Shown: positions 1 through 7,414 of the stretch, one piece after another
Position numbering within the stretch: position 1 is the stretch's first letter
How the letters are laid out: the number at the start of each line of letters is the position of its first letter
Assembly: GCA_029975915.1 (NCBI GenBank)
Contig: JARKOC010000228.1
Span: forward strand, 28,991-92,990
Source of the DNA: Bryobacteraceae bacterium
GTDB taxonomy: Bacteria > Acidobacteriota > Terriglobia > Bryobacterales > Bryobacteraceae
Direction of reading: 5' to 3'
DNA length: 64,000 nucleotides
Notes under the pieces: generated by a model
The model's database searches: none
Told to the model about the DNA's origin: nothing
What the model saw: only the letters and a program-made list of their open reading frames with translations
Made by a program: the position numbers and the translations under genes

Positions 1-542
1 CCGAGCACGGCGCTCCGGCCAGCTGCTTCGTGAATGTGGCCGCAGAAGAAGTAGCGCGGTTGGACTTTGTCAATGAAAGCCGCCACGGAGGTGGAGCCGA
101 GATGAATTCCTTGGCCTGCCTGATCGAGAGGCGTCGATTTGGGCGGGCAATGGCAAATCATCACGAGTGGATCGAATCCCGCGAACGCTTCCAGGCGGCG
201 GGCGAGTTCATTTTCGCTGTACTCCCCAGGAGTGTTGAACGGAGTGGGGTTGGAGTAACCTAAACCGGCGACGGTGTAGCCGCCAAACTGGCAACTGCGG
301 CCGTGGAGAGGGTAAAGGCCGTGTGAGCCGCAGAGGGTCTCGACCTGGGATTCGCTTTCGTGATTGCCTGGCAGCACCCAAATGCGTCCGGCGCGTCTGG
401 CCAGAATTTCGCCCATTTCTTCCAGCCCACGGGACCAGGTGCAGAGGTCGCCGGCGGCGAAATAGGCATCCGCTTCGATTTCCATGAGCCGGCGGAGCGC
501 GGCCGCATCGCCGTGGATGTCGGAGAAGACCAGAAGTTTCAC
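1..542 (-). CDS. Metallophosphoesterase (YfcE/calcineurin-like), 3' end outside window
   Basis: At least 180 residues are visible; the C-terminus runs off the left edge. The N-terminus reads MKLLVFSDIHGD, the first metal-binding block (DxH) of calcineurin-like phosphoesterases. It is followed by an AAGDLC block (GD), PGNHES (GNH[ED]), a MICHCPP block and a FCGHIHEA block (GHxH), so all five metal-ligand blocks are present. The start is a GTG at 540-542, directly at the family's normal first residue. It diverges from the DUF2490 gene with 70 bp between starts. The family hydrolyses phosphomono- or diesters with two metal ions; the substrate cannot be told. No signal peptide is seen, so it is probably cytoplasmic. 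Confidence 0.85.
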   Translation of the reverse strand, partial: MKLLVFSDIHGDAAALRRLMEIEADAYFAAGDLCTWSRGLEEMGEILARRAGRIWVLPGNHESESQVETLCGSHGLYPLHGRSCQFGGYTVAGLGYSNPTPFNTPGEYSENELARRLEAFAGFDPLVMICHCPPKSTPLDQAGQGIHLGSTSVAAFIDKVQPRYFFCGHIHEAAGRSAVL

Positions 543-612
543 GCTCCGATTATCGCGGATGGGAACGCCTTCAGTACAATGGAGCGCATTGGATTTGTTT
601 CAGCCGGGTTAC

Positions 613-1398
613 ATGCGTCCATCGATCAGCGCCGGAGCCGCTTTGTTGCTGTTGGCGAGCGGTTTGTTCGCGCAGGGTGGAGGAATACCTTACGACAAGC
701 ACCAGCAGTGGTTTTTTTACAGCGCCGACCACGCGGTGAACTCTAAGTGGGGCCTGCATTTCGACGGCAGTTGGCGCCAGATGAACCATTCTCTCTGGAA
801 TCAGTGGAACATCCGGCCGGGTGTCAACTACCAGCTCAACCGCCGGGTTCAACTTTCCGCCGCTTACGCCTATTTCAATTCGCACCCTGAGGGGCTCGCC
901 TCTGCGAACCGCTCGTTCCCGGAACACCGGCTGCAAGAGCAGGCATTGGTCAGCCAGTCACTTGGGATCCTCCCCGTCAGACACAGAGTGCGGTTCGACC
1001 AGAGATTCCTGGGCAGCGGATACTCGCGCTTGCGTGAACGTAACTGGCATCTGCAATACCGCCTGCGATACATGCTTCGGACAGAGGTCCCTCTGTTGAA
1101 AACAGAGGACGAACGGCCAGCGGTCTATCTGGGCCTTTACGACGAGGTGTTCCTGCGCTTCAAAGACGCCGGCGCATCAACATTCGAACAAAACAGGCTC
1201 TATGCCGGTATCGGAGTGCGCCCATCGAAGCGGTTCGGCATCGAGACAGGCGTCTTCAACCAGCGGTTCAAGCCTGTTGTTGGCGGGCGGCTGGAGAACA
1301 ACTACGTGCTGGTGGTGACGGTGGCCAACCAGGTTCCGCTGAAGGAGTTGTTCCGGCGGCGGCCTAACGGAAACCGCAGCAGGCCCGCAAACGACTGA
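613..1398 (+). CDS. DUF2490 outer-membrane protein
   Basis: 261 residues. The ATG at 613 gives an N-terminal signal peptide (hydrophobic ALLLLASGLFAQ followed by GGGIPYD); the open frame extends further upstream but that stretch lies within the intergenic and opposite-strand region. The mature part has the DUF2490 pattern: WFFYSADHAVNSKWGLHFD near the start, a HRVRFDQRF block and a Y-rich LQYRLRYMLR block, ending in alternating hydrophobic/polar strands (NNYVLVVTVA), as expected for a beta-barrel. Function of the family is unknown; location in the outer membrane is inferred. No strong Shine-Dalgarno is visible. Confidence 0.75.
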   Translation: MRPSISAGAALLLLASGLFAQGGGIPYDKHQQWFFYSADHAVNSKWGLHFDGSWRQMNHSLWNQWNIRPGVNYQLNRRVQLSAAYAYFNSHPEGLASANRSFPEHRLQEQALVSQSLGILPVRHRVRFDQRFLGSGYSRLRERNWHLQYRLRYMLRTEVPLLKTEDERPAVYLGLYDEVFLRFKDAGASTFEQNRLYAGIGVRPSKRFGIETGVFNQRFKPVVGGRLENNYVLVVTVANQVPLKELFRRRPNGNRSRPAND

Positions 1399-1454
1399 TT
1401 TGTAGCAGAACTGGCTTGGCGGTCCGCTGAATGAGCTGGCTGTTCAAATGCCGG

Positions 1455-2222
1455 CTATTGTTTCTTCGGCGGCGCCGGTTTCGGTTGCTCGACTTCGTCG
1501 CCGTAGGTGATGGTGACGTCGCTCTTAAACTGCTTGTAGTCCCTATAGGTCACCAGCATCTTGATGGGTAACGGGCCGCTTTCAAAAGGCAACGTGTCGT
1601 TGGCTGCCGTGTAGGTCGGGAACCAGTATTTGCCGTCGATCTGCTCGCGCCAAGTCTCAAACTTGGGGAAACGCTGTTTCTCGACACGCTTGCCGATGCC
1701 GATCGCCCGGCCGTATGTCTTCACGATCTGGAGGTCACGATCATCCACCCAGATCGTTCCGCCGAAGTACCGCTTGCCCTCGACCATCTTCTTCGGCTTC
1801 ACGGCGAACACGTAGGTGCCGATGTCGTCGATCTTCTCTCGGCCCAGGAAGCGCACTTTGTAGTCGGCGATGTCCTTTGTCGTAAGAACAAAGGGCTGGA
1901 CGTTTCTCAGGTCCTGTTCGTCTTCTGGCGTCATTTGCAGGTTCTGCAGCGTGTTCATCGGCGCAAAAACGATACGTTCGGTCCGCTTGCCGTCGCTGGT
2001 GAAAATGATGTCGGCGACCGTCTCCATTTTGCCGACTACCTTGCCGCTCATGTCGAGTTCCTCGATCTTGTAGCGCTGGCGGTAGGTGTAGTTCTCACGC
2101 GCCCTGGCGAACTCGGACTCCTTGGCGGCGAACTTTTGGATGATCGCCTCAATCTCCGTTTCGCTCATCTGCTGGCCCCAGGCCGCCGCGGCCAGCAGCA
2201 AGGCGATTGCCAATTTTGCCAT
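1455..2222 (-). CDS. Exported protein of the LolA/RseB-like fold (putative)
   Basis: 255 residues with a clear signal peptide (MAKLAIALLLAAAAWGQ). The mature part is a single beta-rich domain with motifs such as YTYRQRYKIEELD, TSDGKRTERIVF and YVFAVKPKKMVEGKRYFGG, resembling outer-membrane lipoprotein-sorting/RseB-type proteins common in Acidobacteriota; a distant relative lies at 23304-24110. I chose ATG 2222 because GAGAGGG stands 6-8 bases before it. An alternative ATG at 2237 overlaps the stop of the acyl-CoA dehydrogenase as ATGA, so the two genes are probably cotranscribed. The C-terminus is Pro/Lys-rich. Exact function unknown. Confidence 0.7.
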   Translation of the reverse strand: MAKLAIALLLAAAAWGQQMSETEIEAIIQKFAAKESEFARARENYTYRQRYKIEELDMSGKVVGKMETVADIIFTSDGKRTERIVFAPMNTLQNLQMTPEDEQDLRNVQPFVLTTKDIADYKVRFLGREKIDDIGTYVFAVKPKKMVEGKRYFGGTIWVDDRDLQIVKTYGRAIGIGKRVEKQRFPKFETWREQIDGKYWFPTYTAANDTLPFESGPLPIKMLVTYRDYKQFKSDVTITYGDEVEQPKPAPPKKQ

Positions 2223-2233
2223 CTTGGTCCCTC

Positions 2234-3403
2234 TCATCCCAGTATCTGCTTTGCAATCGTCAGCAGTTGCATATTCGACGTACCTTCATAGATGCGACCG
2301 ATCTTTGAATCGCGGTACATCTTTTCCACCGGATAGTCTTTCGTGAACCCGGCGCCGCCGAAGATTTCGACCGCGCGCGAGGCGACACTTTCGGCCACCT
2401 GCGAGGCCCAGTATTTCGCCATCGCCGCTTCTTTGACGAAGGGCGCACCGGTCTCCCGCAGCCTGGCAGCGTTATAAACCAATAGACGCGCCGTTTCGAT
2501 ATCGGTTGCCATGCGCGCAAGGTCAAATTGAACGCCCTGGAAGTCGGCGATCCGGCGTCCGAACTGCTTGCGCTCCTTGGCGTACGCGGTCGCGGCGGAG
2601 AGTGCTCCGCGCGCCAAGCCGGTCATTTGCGCTCCAATGCCGATCCGGCCCTCGTTCAGCGTCTCGATGGCGATCTTGTAACCCTTGCCCGGCTCTCCGA
2701 GGATGTCCTGTTTCTTCACGCGCACTTCATCGAGCACCACTTCGCAGGTCGACGACGCCCGGATGCCGAGTTTGTCTTCCTTGCGGCCGATGGCGAGGCC
2801 GGCCGCGCCGCGCTCGACGGCGAAACAGGTGATCCCTTTGTAACCGGCCTCCGGATTGATATTGGCAAACACCAGGAACAGCCCGGCCTCCGCCGCATTG
2901 GTTATCCACAACTTCCGGCCGGTGAGAACATAGGAGTCGCCATCCTCGACAGCTTTCGTTTGCAGAGCAAAAGCATCCGACCCGGCATTGGCCTCCGACA
3001 ACGCGTAGGCGCCCACCATTCCCGTAGCCAATCGCGGCAGCCACCGCTGCTTTTGATCGTCTGTGCCCCACCGCATCAGAGCATTGTTGACCAGCGTGTT
3101 CTGGACATCGACGATCACCGCCGCCGAAGCATCGACGGCCGCCAATTCTTCGATCACGATGAGCGCGTGAAAGAACGTCCCGCCCTGGCCGCCATACTGC
3201 TCCGGGATTTCGACGCCCATCAACCCTTGCTCGAACAACTGCTTCAGAAGGCCTTTGTCGAAAGCTCCGTCCTCATCCATGCGGCGGATCTTGGGCCCGA
3301 TTTCGTTGCGGGCGAACTCGCTCACCATGTCCGCAAGCATCCGCTCTTCCTCGTCAAACGAAGTCAAAGCTCTCGCCAGTCCCAGTTTGGTCAGCTCGCC
3401 CAT
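2234..3403 (-). CDS. Acyl-CoA dehydrogenase
   Basis: 389 residues, the usual size of the family (about 380-390). It oxidises acyl-CoA to enoyl-CoA with FAD, passing electrons to ETF, in the cytoplasm. Signatures: EIPEQYGGQGG, ALSEANAGSDAFA (first acyl-CoA dehydrogenase signature), KLWITNA, a DVQNTL block, QFGRRIADFQGVQF and the C-terminal EIFGGAGFTKDYPVEKMYRD with IYEGTSNMQ, where the IYEGT context is that of butyryl/short-chain enzymes; the Glu of this block is the expected catalytic base. The frame is open far upstream to 3832 but the homologous part starts at MGELTK (ATG 3403), 14 bp from the divergent small ORF. Substrate chain length is not determinable. Confidence 0.9.
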   Translation of the reverse strand: MGELTKLGLARALTSFDEEERMLADMVSEFARNEIGPKIRRMDEDGAFDKGLLKQLFEQGLMGVEIPEQYGGQGGTFFHALIVIEELAAVDASAAVIVDVQNTLVNNALMRWGTDDQKQRWLPRLATGMVGAYALSEANAGSDAFALQTKAVEDGDSYVLTGRKLWITNAAEAGLFLVFANINPEAGYKGITCFAVERGAAGLAIGRKEDKLGIRASSTCEVVLDEVRVKKQDILGEPGKGYKIAIETLNEGRIGIGAQMTGLARGALSAATAYAKERKQFGRRIADFQGVQFDLARMATDIETARLLVYNAARLRETGAPFVKEAAMAKYWASQVAESVASRAVEIFGGAGFTKDYPVEKMYRDSKIGRIYEGTSNMQLLTIAKQILG

Positions 3404-3417
3404 GCCATGATTAAACC

Positions 3418-3582
3418 ATGGCCGATTGGACGAAAGCCGCCGAGTCACGCGGCATTGAACTGAACGAGACGCAGCAGGAGCGGCTTGAGGCGATGGAGAA
3501 GTCGATATCTCTCCTGGCTGCCATGGTGGATTGGAAAGAAGAGCCATGCCAGGTCTTCCGAGTGCAGGAGGACCCGCAGTGA
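3418..3582 (+). CDS. AtzG-like/DUF4089 small protein (GatC-like partner of the amidase)
   Basis: A 54-residue ORF starting at ATG 3418 (MADWTKAAESRGIEL) and ending in EEPCQVFRVQEDPQ. Length, the helical centre (LEAMEKSISLLAAMV) and the C-terminal EPxxVFR motif match the AtzG/DUF4089 family, small GatC-like proteins that bind and stabilise AtzE-type amidases. Its TGA overlaps the GTG start of the amidase (GTGA), a strong sign of translational coupling and of a shared complex. It is 14 bp from the divergent acyl-CoA dehydrogenase. Family assignment rests on motif recall, not a search. Confidence 0.7.
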   Translation: MADWTKAAESRGIELNETQQERLEAMEKSISLLAAMVDWKEEPCQVFRVQEDPQ

Positions 3583-4979
3583 CGATCGCCGAAGCAGCCC
3601 GCGCGCTCCGCTCCGGAGAGGTTTCCTCAACCGAGCTGACTGAGAGGTGCCTCCAGACGATTGAGCGGCTCAACCCGAAGCTGAACGCCTTCATCACCGT
3701 CACCCCGGAGATCGCCCGCCGCCAGGCCGCCCAGGCCGACAAGGAACTCCGCTCCGGCCTGGACCGTGGCCCCCTGCACGGCATCCCTATCGCGCACAAG
3801 GATCTGCTTTGCACCTTGGGTGTCCGGACCACGTCCGGATCAAAGATCTTCGAGGACTATACGCCCGACTTCGACGCCACCGCGGTCGAGCGCCTCGCCG
3901 AAGCGGGCGCCGTCATGGTCGGGAAAACCGGCCTGCACGAGCACGCCTGCGGCATCACCTGCAACAATCCGCACTTCGGCCCGATTCGGAATCCGTGGGA
4001 CAGCAGCCGCATTCCTGGCGGGTCTTCCGGCGGGTCGGCAGTCGCCGTCGCCACCGGCATGGCCATCGCCGCCACGGGCTCCGACACGGGCGGCTCGATC
4101 CGTGTCCCGGCGCACTACTGCGGTCTGACTGGGTTCAAGGCGACCTACGGACTTGTCTCCAAGTATGGCGCGCTGCCTCTGGCGTTTTCACTTGATCACG
4201 TCGGCCCAATCACGCAGACCATCCGCGATTCGGCCATCATGCTCGATGTCCTCGCCGGACATGACCCCAAGGACCCTTCCTCAGTCCAGCGGCCCAAGGA
4301 GAGCTTCGTTCCCGCCGAGGAAGATCCTGCCGCTGTCCTTAAATCCATCCGCATCCTGTTGCCGCGCAACTTCTTTTTCGAGAACATCGACGTCGACGTC
4401 AAGCGGACCATCCTGCTGTCGGCGCAGAACGCGGAAACTGCCGGCGCCACATTTGTCATGGGCGCCGTCCCCGATGTCAACCAGCTGAACGCTGTCGCCA
4501 ACCTGACCTTCTCGGTTGAAGCAGCGGCCGTCCACGAGCCGTATCTGCGCAAGCGCCGCGCTTCTTATGGAGCCGATGTCGCCGCGACGATTGATGTCGG
4601 CCGCGCAATTCCGGCGACCGCGTACGTTCAGGCCCAACGTCTGAGAACTCGCTTCCAGCAAATCTGGAGGATGTTCCTGGACAAAGCCGATTGCATCCTG
4701 ACGCCGGTGTGTCCAATCGCCGCGCCGCCGATCGGCCAGAATACGGTTGACGTTGCGAGCCAACTGGAGGACGTTCGCGTGGCTTCGACGCGGCTGCTCC
4801 GCGGCATCAACGCTCTCGGGTTCCCCACTGCAGTCATCCGGGCGGGCTATACTCCCGCCGGGTTGCCTGTGGGAATCCAATTGATCGGTCGCCCTTTCGG
4901 CGATGCCCAACTCCTGCGAATCGCTCACGCACTAGAGACCGCGCTCTCCGTGATGAAACTGGCGCCACCAGACGCATAG
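3579..4979 (+). CDS. Amidase signature family enzyme (AtzE/GatA-like)
   Basis: 466 residues. The amidase-signature Ser-cisSer-Lys triad is visible: Lys in IPIAHKDLL, the Gly/Ser-rich block PGGSSGGSAVAVATG, and the nucleophile region GSDTGGSIRVPAHYCG. The family hydrolyses carboxamides in the cytoplasm. The GTG start at 3579 overlaps the AtzG-like ORF by four bases, so it is likely an AtzE-type hydrolase working with that small subunit rather than the tRNA amidotransferase GatA; a separate gatA with gatC is present at 25715-27463, which supports this. The substrate is unknown. A hairpin with a T-run follows directly. Confidence 0.85.
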   Translation: MTIAEAARALRSGEVSSTELTERCLQTIERLNPKLNAFITVTPEIARRQAAQADKELRSGLDRGPLHGIPIAHKDLLCTLGVRTTSGSKIFEDYTPDFDATAVERLAEAGAVMVGKTGLHEHACGITCNNPHFGPIRNPWDSSRIPGGSSGGSAVAVATGMAIAATGSDTGGSIRVPAHYCGLTGFKATYGLVSKYGALPLAFSLDHVGPITQTIRDSAIMLDVLAGHDPKDPSSVQRPKESFVPAEEDPAAVLKSIRILLPRNFFFENIDVDVKRTILLSAQNAETAGATFVMGAVPDVNQLNAVANLTFSVEAAAVHEPYLRKRRASYGADVAATIDVGRAIPATAYVQAQRLRTRFQQIWRMFLDKADCILTPVCPIAAPPIGQNTVDVASQLEDVRVASTRLLRGINALGFPTAVIRAGYTPAGLPVGIQLIGRPFGDAQLLRIAHALETALSVMKLAPPDA

Positions 4980-5011
4980 GTCCTGGATCTTGGGATCTGG
5001 ACGATTTTTTT
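4980..5011 (+). terminator. Rho-independent terminator of the amidase operon
   Basis: Starting at the base after the amidase stop, GTCC/GGAC (4980-4983 with 4999-5002) and GATC/GATC pair into a short stem with an internal T/TG mismatch and a loop, followed by GA and seven T. The T-run is on the plus strand only, so it serves the amidase and not the minus-strand tRNA. Confidence 0.65.
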
Positions 5012-5025
5012 GGGAGAGGGATGAA

Positions 5026-5103
5026 TGGTCGGGGCGAGTGGATTTGAACCACCGGCCTCCTGGTCCCGAACCAGGCGCTCTAACCAGGCTGAGCCACGCC
5101 CCG
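5026..5103 (-). tRNA. tRNA-Pro (anticodon CGG)
   Basis: On the minus strand a complete cloverleaf is readable: acceptor CGGGGCG pairing with CGCCCCG, D-loop AGCCTGGTTAGAGC, anticodon stem CCTGG/CCAGG around loop TTCGGGA (anticodon CGG, reading CCG), T-arm with GGTGG-TTCAAAT-CCACT, discriminator A. The 3' CCA is encoded (5026-5028). Confidence 0.95.
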
Positions 5104-5221
5104 ACACGCGCCCGCAAAGGACTTGCGGACGCCTTCATGGTAGCCAATCCACCCTGTTTACCGCAACTCGAAGCGCATTCATCTCGTTGACACACTCCGT
5201 GCGGTGATAGGATTTGAACCG

Positions 5222-6295
5222 ATGAAACGAAGGCGCCTGTTCACTCTTGCGGCCGCTCCAGCGGCCGTGTACCTGGCCCCGGCGGGATCGGCCTCCAAGG
5301 GCAAGATGGTGCTCGGCTGCCAGCGCGGGCCCACGTCCGATCAGATGCTCGACTACTTCAAGCGCCATGGTGTCGAGCACATCTGCGGCCACCCGGCGCC
5401 ATCAGGCGAGAAGGGCTATTGGGACCGCGATGACCTGTCGCGACTCCGCGAACGTGTCGAAAGACACGGAATCCGGCTCATGATGATCGAGCCGGAACTG
5501 AGCTCCGCATACATCACCAAAGCCAAGCGGGCCAGCATCATGCTCGGTCAAAGCCCGGATCGCGACCGCCAAATCGAATACGTGTGTAAAACCATTCAAG
5601 CCGCCGCGGAAGCAGGCATTCCAACGCTCAAATACAATCTGACCGTCCTTGGCGTCGTCCGGACCGCGCCGGCGACAGGCCGCGGCGGCGTCAAGCTAAG
5701 CACCTGGAAACTGAGCGAAGCCAAACAGGACCCGCCGCTCACCGAAGCAGGTCCGATGCCAGCCGAGACGATGTGGGAGCGGATCACCTACTTTCTCGAC
5801 CGCGTCATCCCAGTGGCAAATGAGTACAAGATCCGCATGGCGTGTCATCCGCACGACCCCGGGATGCCGCCGTCTGGCTTCCGGGGCGTGGACCGGGTTC
5901 TCGGTACGGTGGAGGGTCTGCGCAAGTTCCTGGCAATCCGCGAGAGCCCGTATCACGGCCTGAACTTCTGCCAGGGCACGGTGGCGGAGATGCTCGCCGA
6001 CCCTGGCAAGCAGATCTACAACGTCATCCGGGAGTTCGCTGGCAAGGGCAAGGTCTTCAACGTCCATTTCCGCAACATCCGCGGCCGCCGCGACGACTTC
6101 GTCGAGACCTTCCCCGACGATGGCGATATCGACATGTGGCGGGCGCTGCTGGAATACAAACGCGCCGGCTACACAGGCATGTTGATGCCGGACCACATGC
6201 CCACACACCCTGACGACCCGGGCGGTCGACAAGCGTTTGCCTATGGCTACGGCTATATCAAGGCAATGATCCAGGCCGCCGAAGCGGCCGGATAG
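5222..6295 (+). CDS. Mannonate dehydratase (UxuA) family protein with an export signal
   Basis: 357 residues. The UxuA family dehydrates D-mannonate to 2-keto-3-deoxygluconate in hexuronate breakdown. Family blocks are present: KYNLTVLGVVRT, MACHPHDPG (metal-binding His/Asp), GFRGVDRVLGTVEGLRKFL, NFCQGTVAEM and VHFRNI, with PDHMPT near the end. The N-terminus MKRRRLFTLAAAPAAVYLAP looks like a Tat-type signal with a hydrophobic stretch, odd for an enzyme that is normally cytoplasmic. ATG 5222 was preferred over the GTG at 5204. It converges with the DUF1080 gene 4 bp away. Catalysis on mannonate is inferred. Confidence 0.8.
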   Translation: MKRRRLFTLAAAPAAVYLAPAGSASKGKMVLGCQRGPTSDQMLDYFKRHGVEHICGHPAPSGEKGYWDRDDLSRLRERVERHGIRLMMIEPELSSAYITKAKRASIMLGQSPDRDRQIEYVCKTIQAAAEAGIPTLKYNLTVLGVVRTAPATGRGGVKLSTWKLSEAKQDPPLTEAGPMPAETMWERITYFLDRVIPVANEYKIRMACHPHDPGMPPSGFRGVDRVLGTVEGLRKFLAIRESPYHGLNFCQGTVAEMLADPGKQIYNVIREFAGKGKVFNVHFRNIRGRRDDFVETFPDDGDIDMWRALLEYKRAGYTGMLMPDHMPTHPDDPGGRQAFAYGYGYIKAMIQAAEAAG

Positions 6296-6299
6296 AGGT

Positions 6300-6962
6300 T
6301 CACTTTTCCTTGATCTGCATGTTGCGGAACGCGATCTCGAAGCCTTCGGCCTCAAGACCCAGGAATCCGCGCGTGATGGTGCAGCCTTTCCATACACTGA
6401 CGACTTTGCCGTTCAGCCAGAGCCGGAGCGTGTCGCCTTCGGCGTAAATTTCCATAACATTCCACTCGCCGGCCGGTTTCACTCTGTTTTCGATCATTTG
6501 GTCGCGAAGGTTGGTTCGGGCGAGTTTGCCGCCGGCGACATCCACACCAAACAGCCATGCTCCCGCCGGACCGGTCTGGGCCTGATGCCAGATCTCGCCC
6601 ATCGGGGACAGCCGGATGCCGATGCCGCTGTTATAACGTGCATCGGCCTGAGGCAGCGGCGTGAACCGCCACTCGACGTGAAAGACAAAATCGCCGTACT
6701 CCTTGTCATACTTCAACCACTCATGCCCGCCTTTGCCGTTGCAGATCAGTGTGCCGGCGGCTGTATCGACCGACCACTGCTGGCGCGGATCGACGCCAAG
6801 CGTCGGCGGGATCGGGACCCGTGTCCAGCCTTTCAGATCCGGCGGCGGCATGAGGTTGGTCCAGCCCGCCGGTTCACGTTCGAGCAGGCTTTTCTCTTGG
6901 GCCGCCAGCACCGGCGCGAGTACCAAGGCCGCGGTGGCGATAAGCGGAAGTCGGCGAAGCAT
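6300..6962 (-). CDS. 3-keto-disaccharide hydrolase family (DUF1080), exported
   Basis: 220 residues with a signal peptide (LPLIATAALVLAPVLAAQE). The DUF1080 concanavalin-like fold is seen from GWTNLMPPPDLKGWTRV, through GTLICNGKGGHEWLKYDKEYGDF and HVEWRFTP to NSGIGIRL, GEWNVMEIYAEGD and LWLNGKVV, ending with IAFRNMQIKEK. Members are periplasmic or exported sugar-active proteins; some cleave 3-keto-glycosides. It is convergent with the UxuA-like gene (4 bp gap), which also suggests carbohydrate use. Substrate unknown. Confidence 0.85.
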   Translation of the reverse strand: MLRRLPLIATAALVLAPVLAAQEKSLLEREPAGWTNLMPPPDLKGWTRVPIPPTLGVDPRQQWSVDTAAGTLICNGKGGHEWLKYDKEYGDFVFHVEWRFTPLPQADARYNSGIGIRLSPMGEIWHQAQTGPAGAWLFGVDVAGGKLARTNLRDQMIENRVKPAGEWNVMEIYAEGDTLRLWLNGKVVSVWKGCTITRGFLGLEAEGFEIAFRNMQIKEK

Positions 6963-7188
6963 TTGGATGAGACTCCTGAAGATGGGTTGGCTGATGGGCC
7001 GTCCTGAGAAGTATCAAATGTTGGCGCGGCTGCGCAACCTCGACACTTCATGCGCTGGCGAGCCCGCCAATGATATTCCCATTAGTTCTTTTTATTTTAC
7101 TCACCTGTTGCATTTCCAGGGCTTTTGTCTTACCCTGACAAAGATGGCACTCGCGGCAAAAGCAATCCTGACAAAGAGGAACGCCGCA

Positions 7189-7257
7189 GTGGTGTCACTG
7201 AACTCTGTCGCTGTAGGTATTATTCGGATCGGAATCCGCCCGCACGGACCCGCCTGA
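7189..7257 (+). CDS. Candidate ilv leader peptide (Val/Ile-rich)
   Basis: A short ORF from GTG 7189 to TGA 7257 encodes 22 residues, with the core VSLNSVAVGIIRIGIRP; eight residues after the start are Val, Leu or Ile, with two Ile pairs just before Arg. AGAGGA stands eight bases ahead of the GTG. The frame is also open from an ATG at 7144, which would give 37 residues. It lies between the DUF1080 gene and ilvB and ends 27 bp before a strong hairpin. Composition and position fit a branched-chain attenuation leader, in which ribosome stalling at Val/Ile codons controls the downstream hairpin. The remaining upstream part (6963-7143) shows no gene, only an AT-rich patch near 7075-7110 where a promoter may lie. 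Confidence 0.55.
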   Translation: MVSLNSVAVGIIRIGIRPHGPA

Positions 7258-7284
7258 GTGAGCCGCAGCGCTTAACGCAAGATT

Positions 7285-7323
7285 AAAGGCCACCAGGCGG
7301 GGCAAAACCCGATGGTGGCCTTT
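7285..7323 (+). terminator. Attenuator-like terminator hairpin ahead of ilvB
   Basis: AAAGGCCACCA (7285-7295) and TGGTGGCCTTT (7313-7323) form a perfect 11-bp stem; GGG/CCC inside the 17-base loop can extend pairing. The right arm ends in TTTCT, a weak U-tract. TGGTG at 7190-7194, inside the leader ORF start, could pair with CACCA of the left arm, a possible alternative structure. It stands 27 bp after the leader stop and 91 bp before the ilvB start. Confidence 0.6.
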
Positions 7324-7414
7324 CTCGCATATGGGCGCAACCTGGAGCGAGAGATAGAACCAAGCCTGCCGGACCGAACCGGCAGACCGAATGAGAGGAA
7401 GCGATCAGAGCCTT

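Noticed and set aside
3404..3832. N-terminal extension of the acyl-CoA dehydrogenase
   Set aside because: The open frame continues upstream, but it overlaps the AtzG-like ORF and amidase on the other strand and has no acyl-CoA dehydrogenase similarity.
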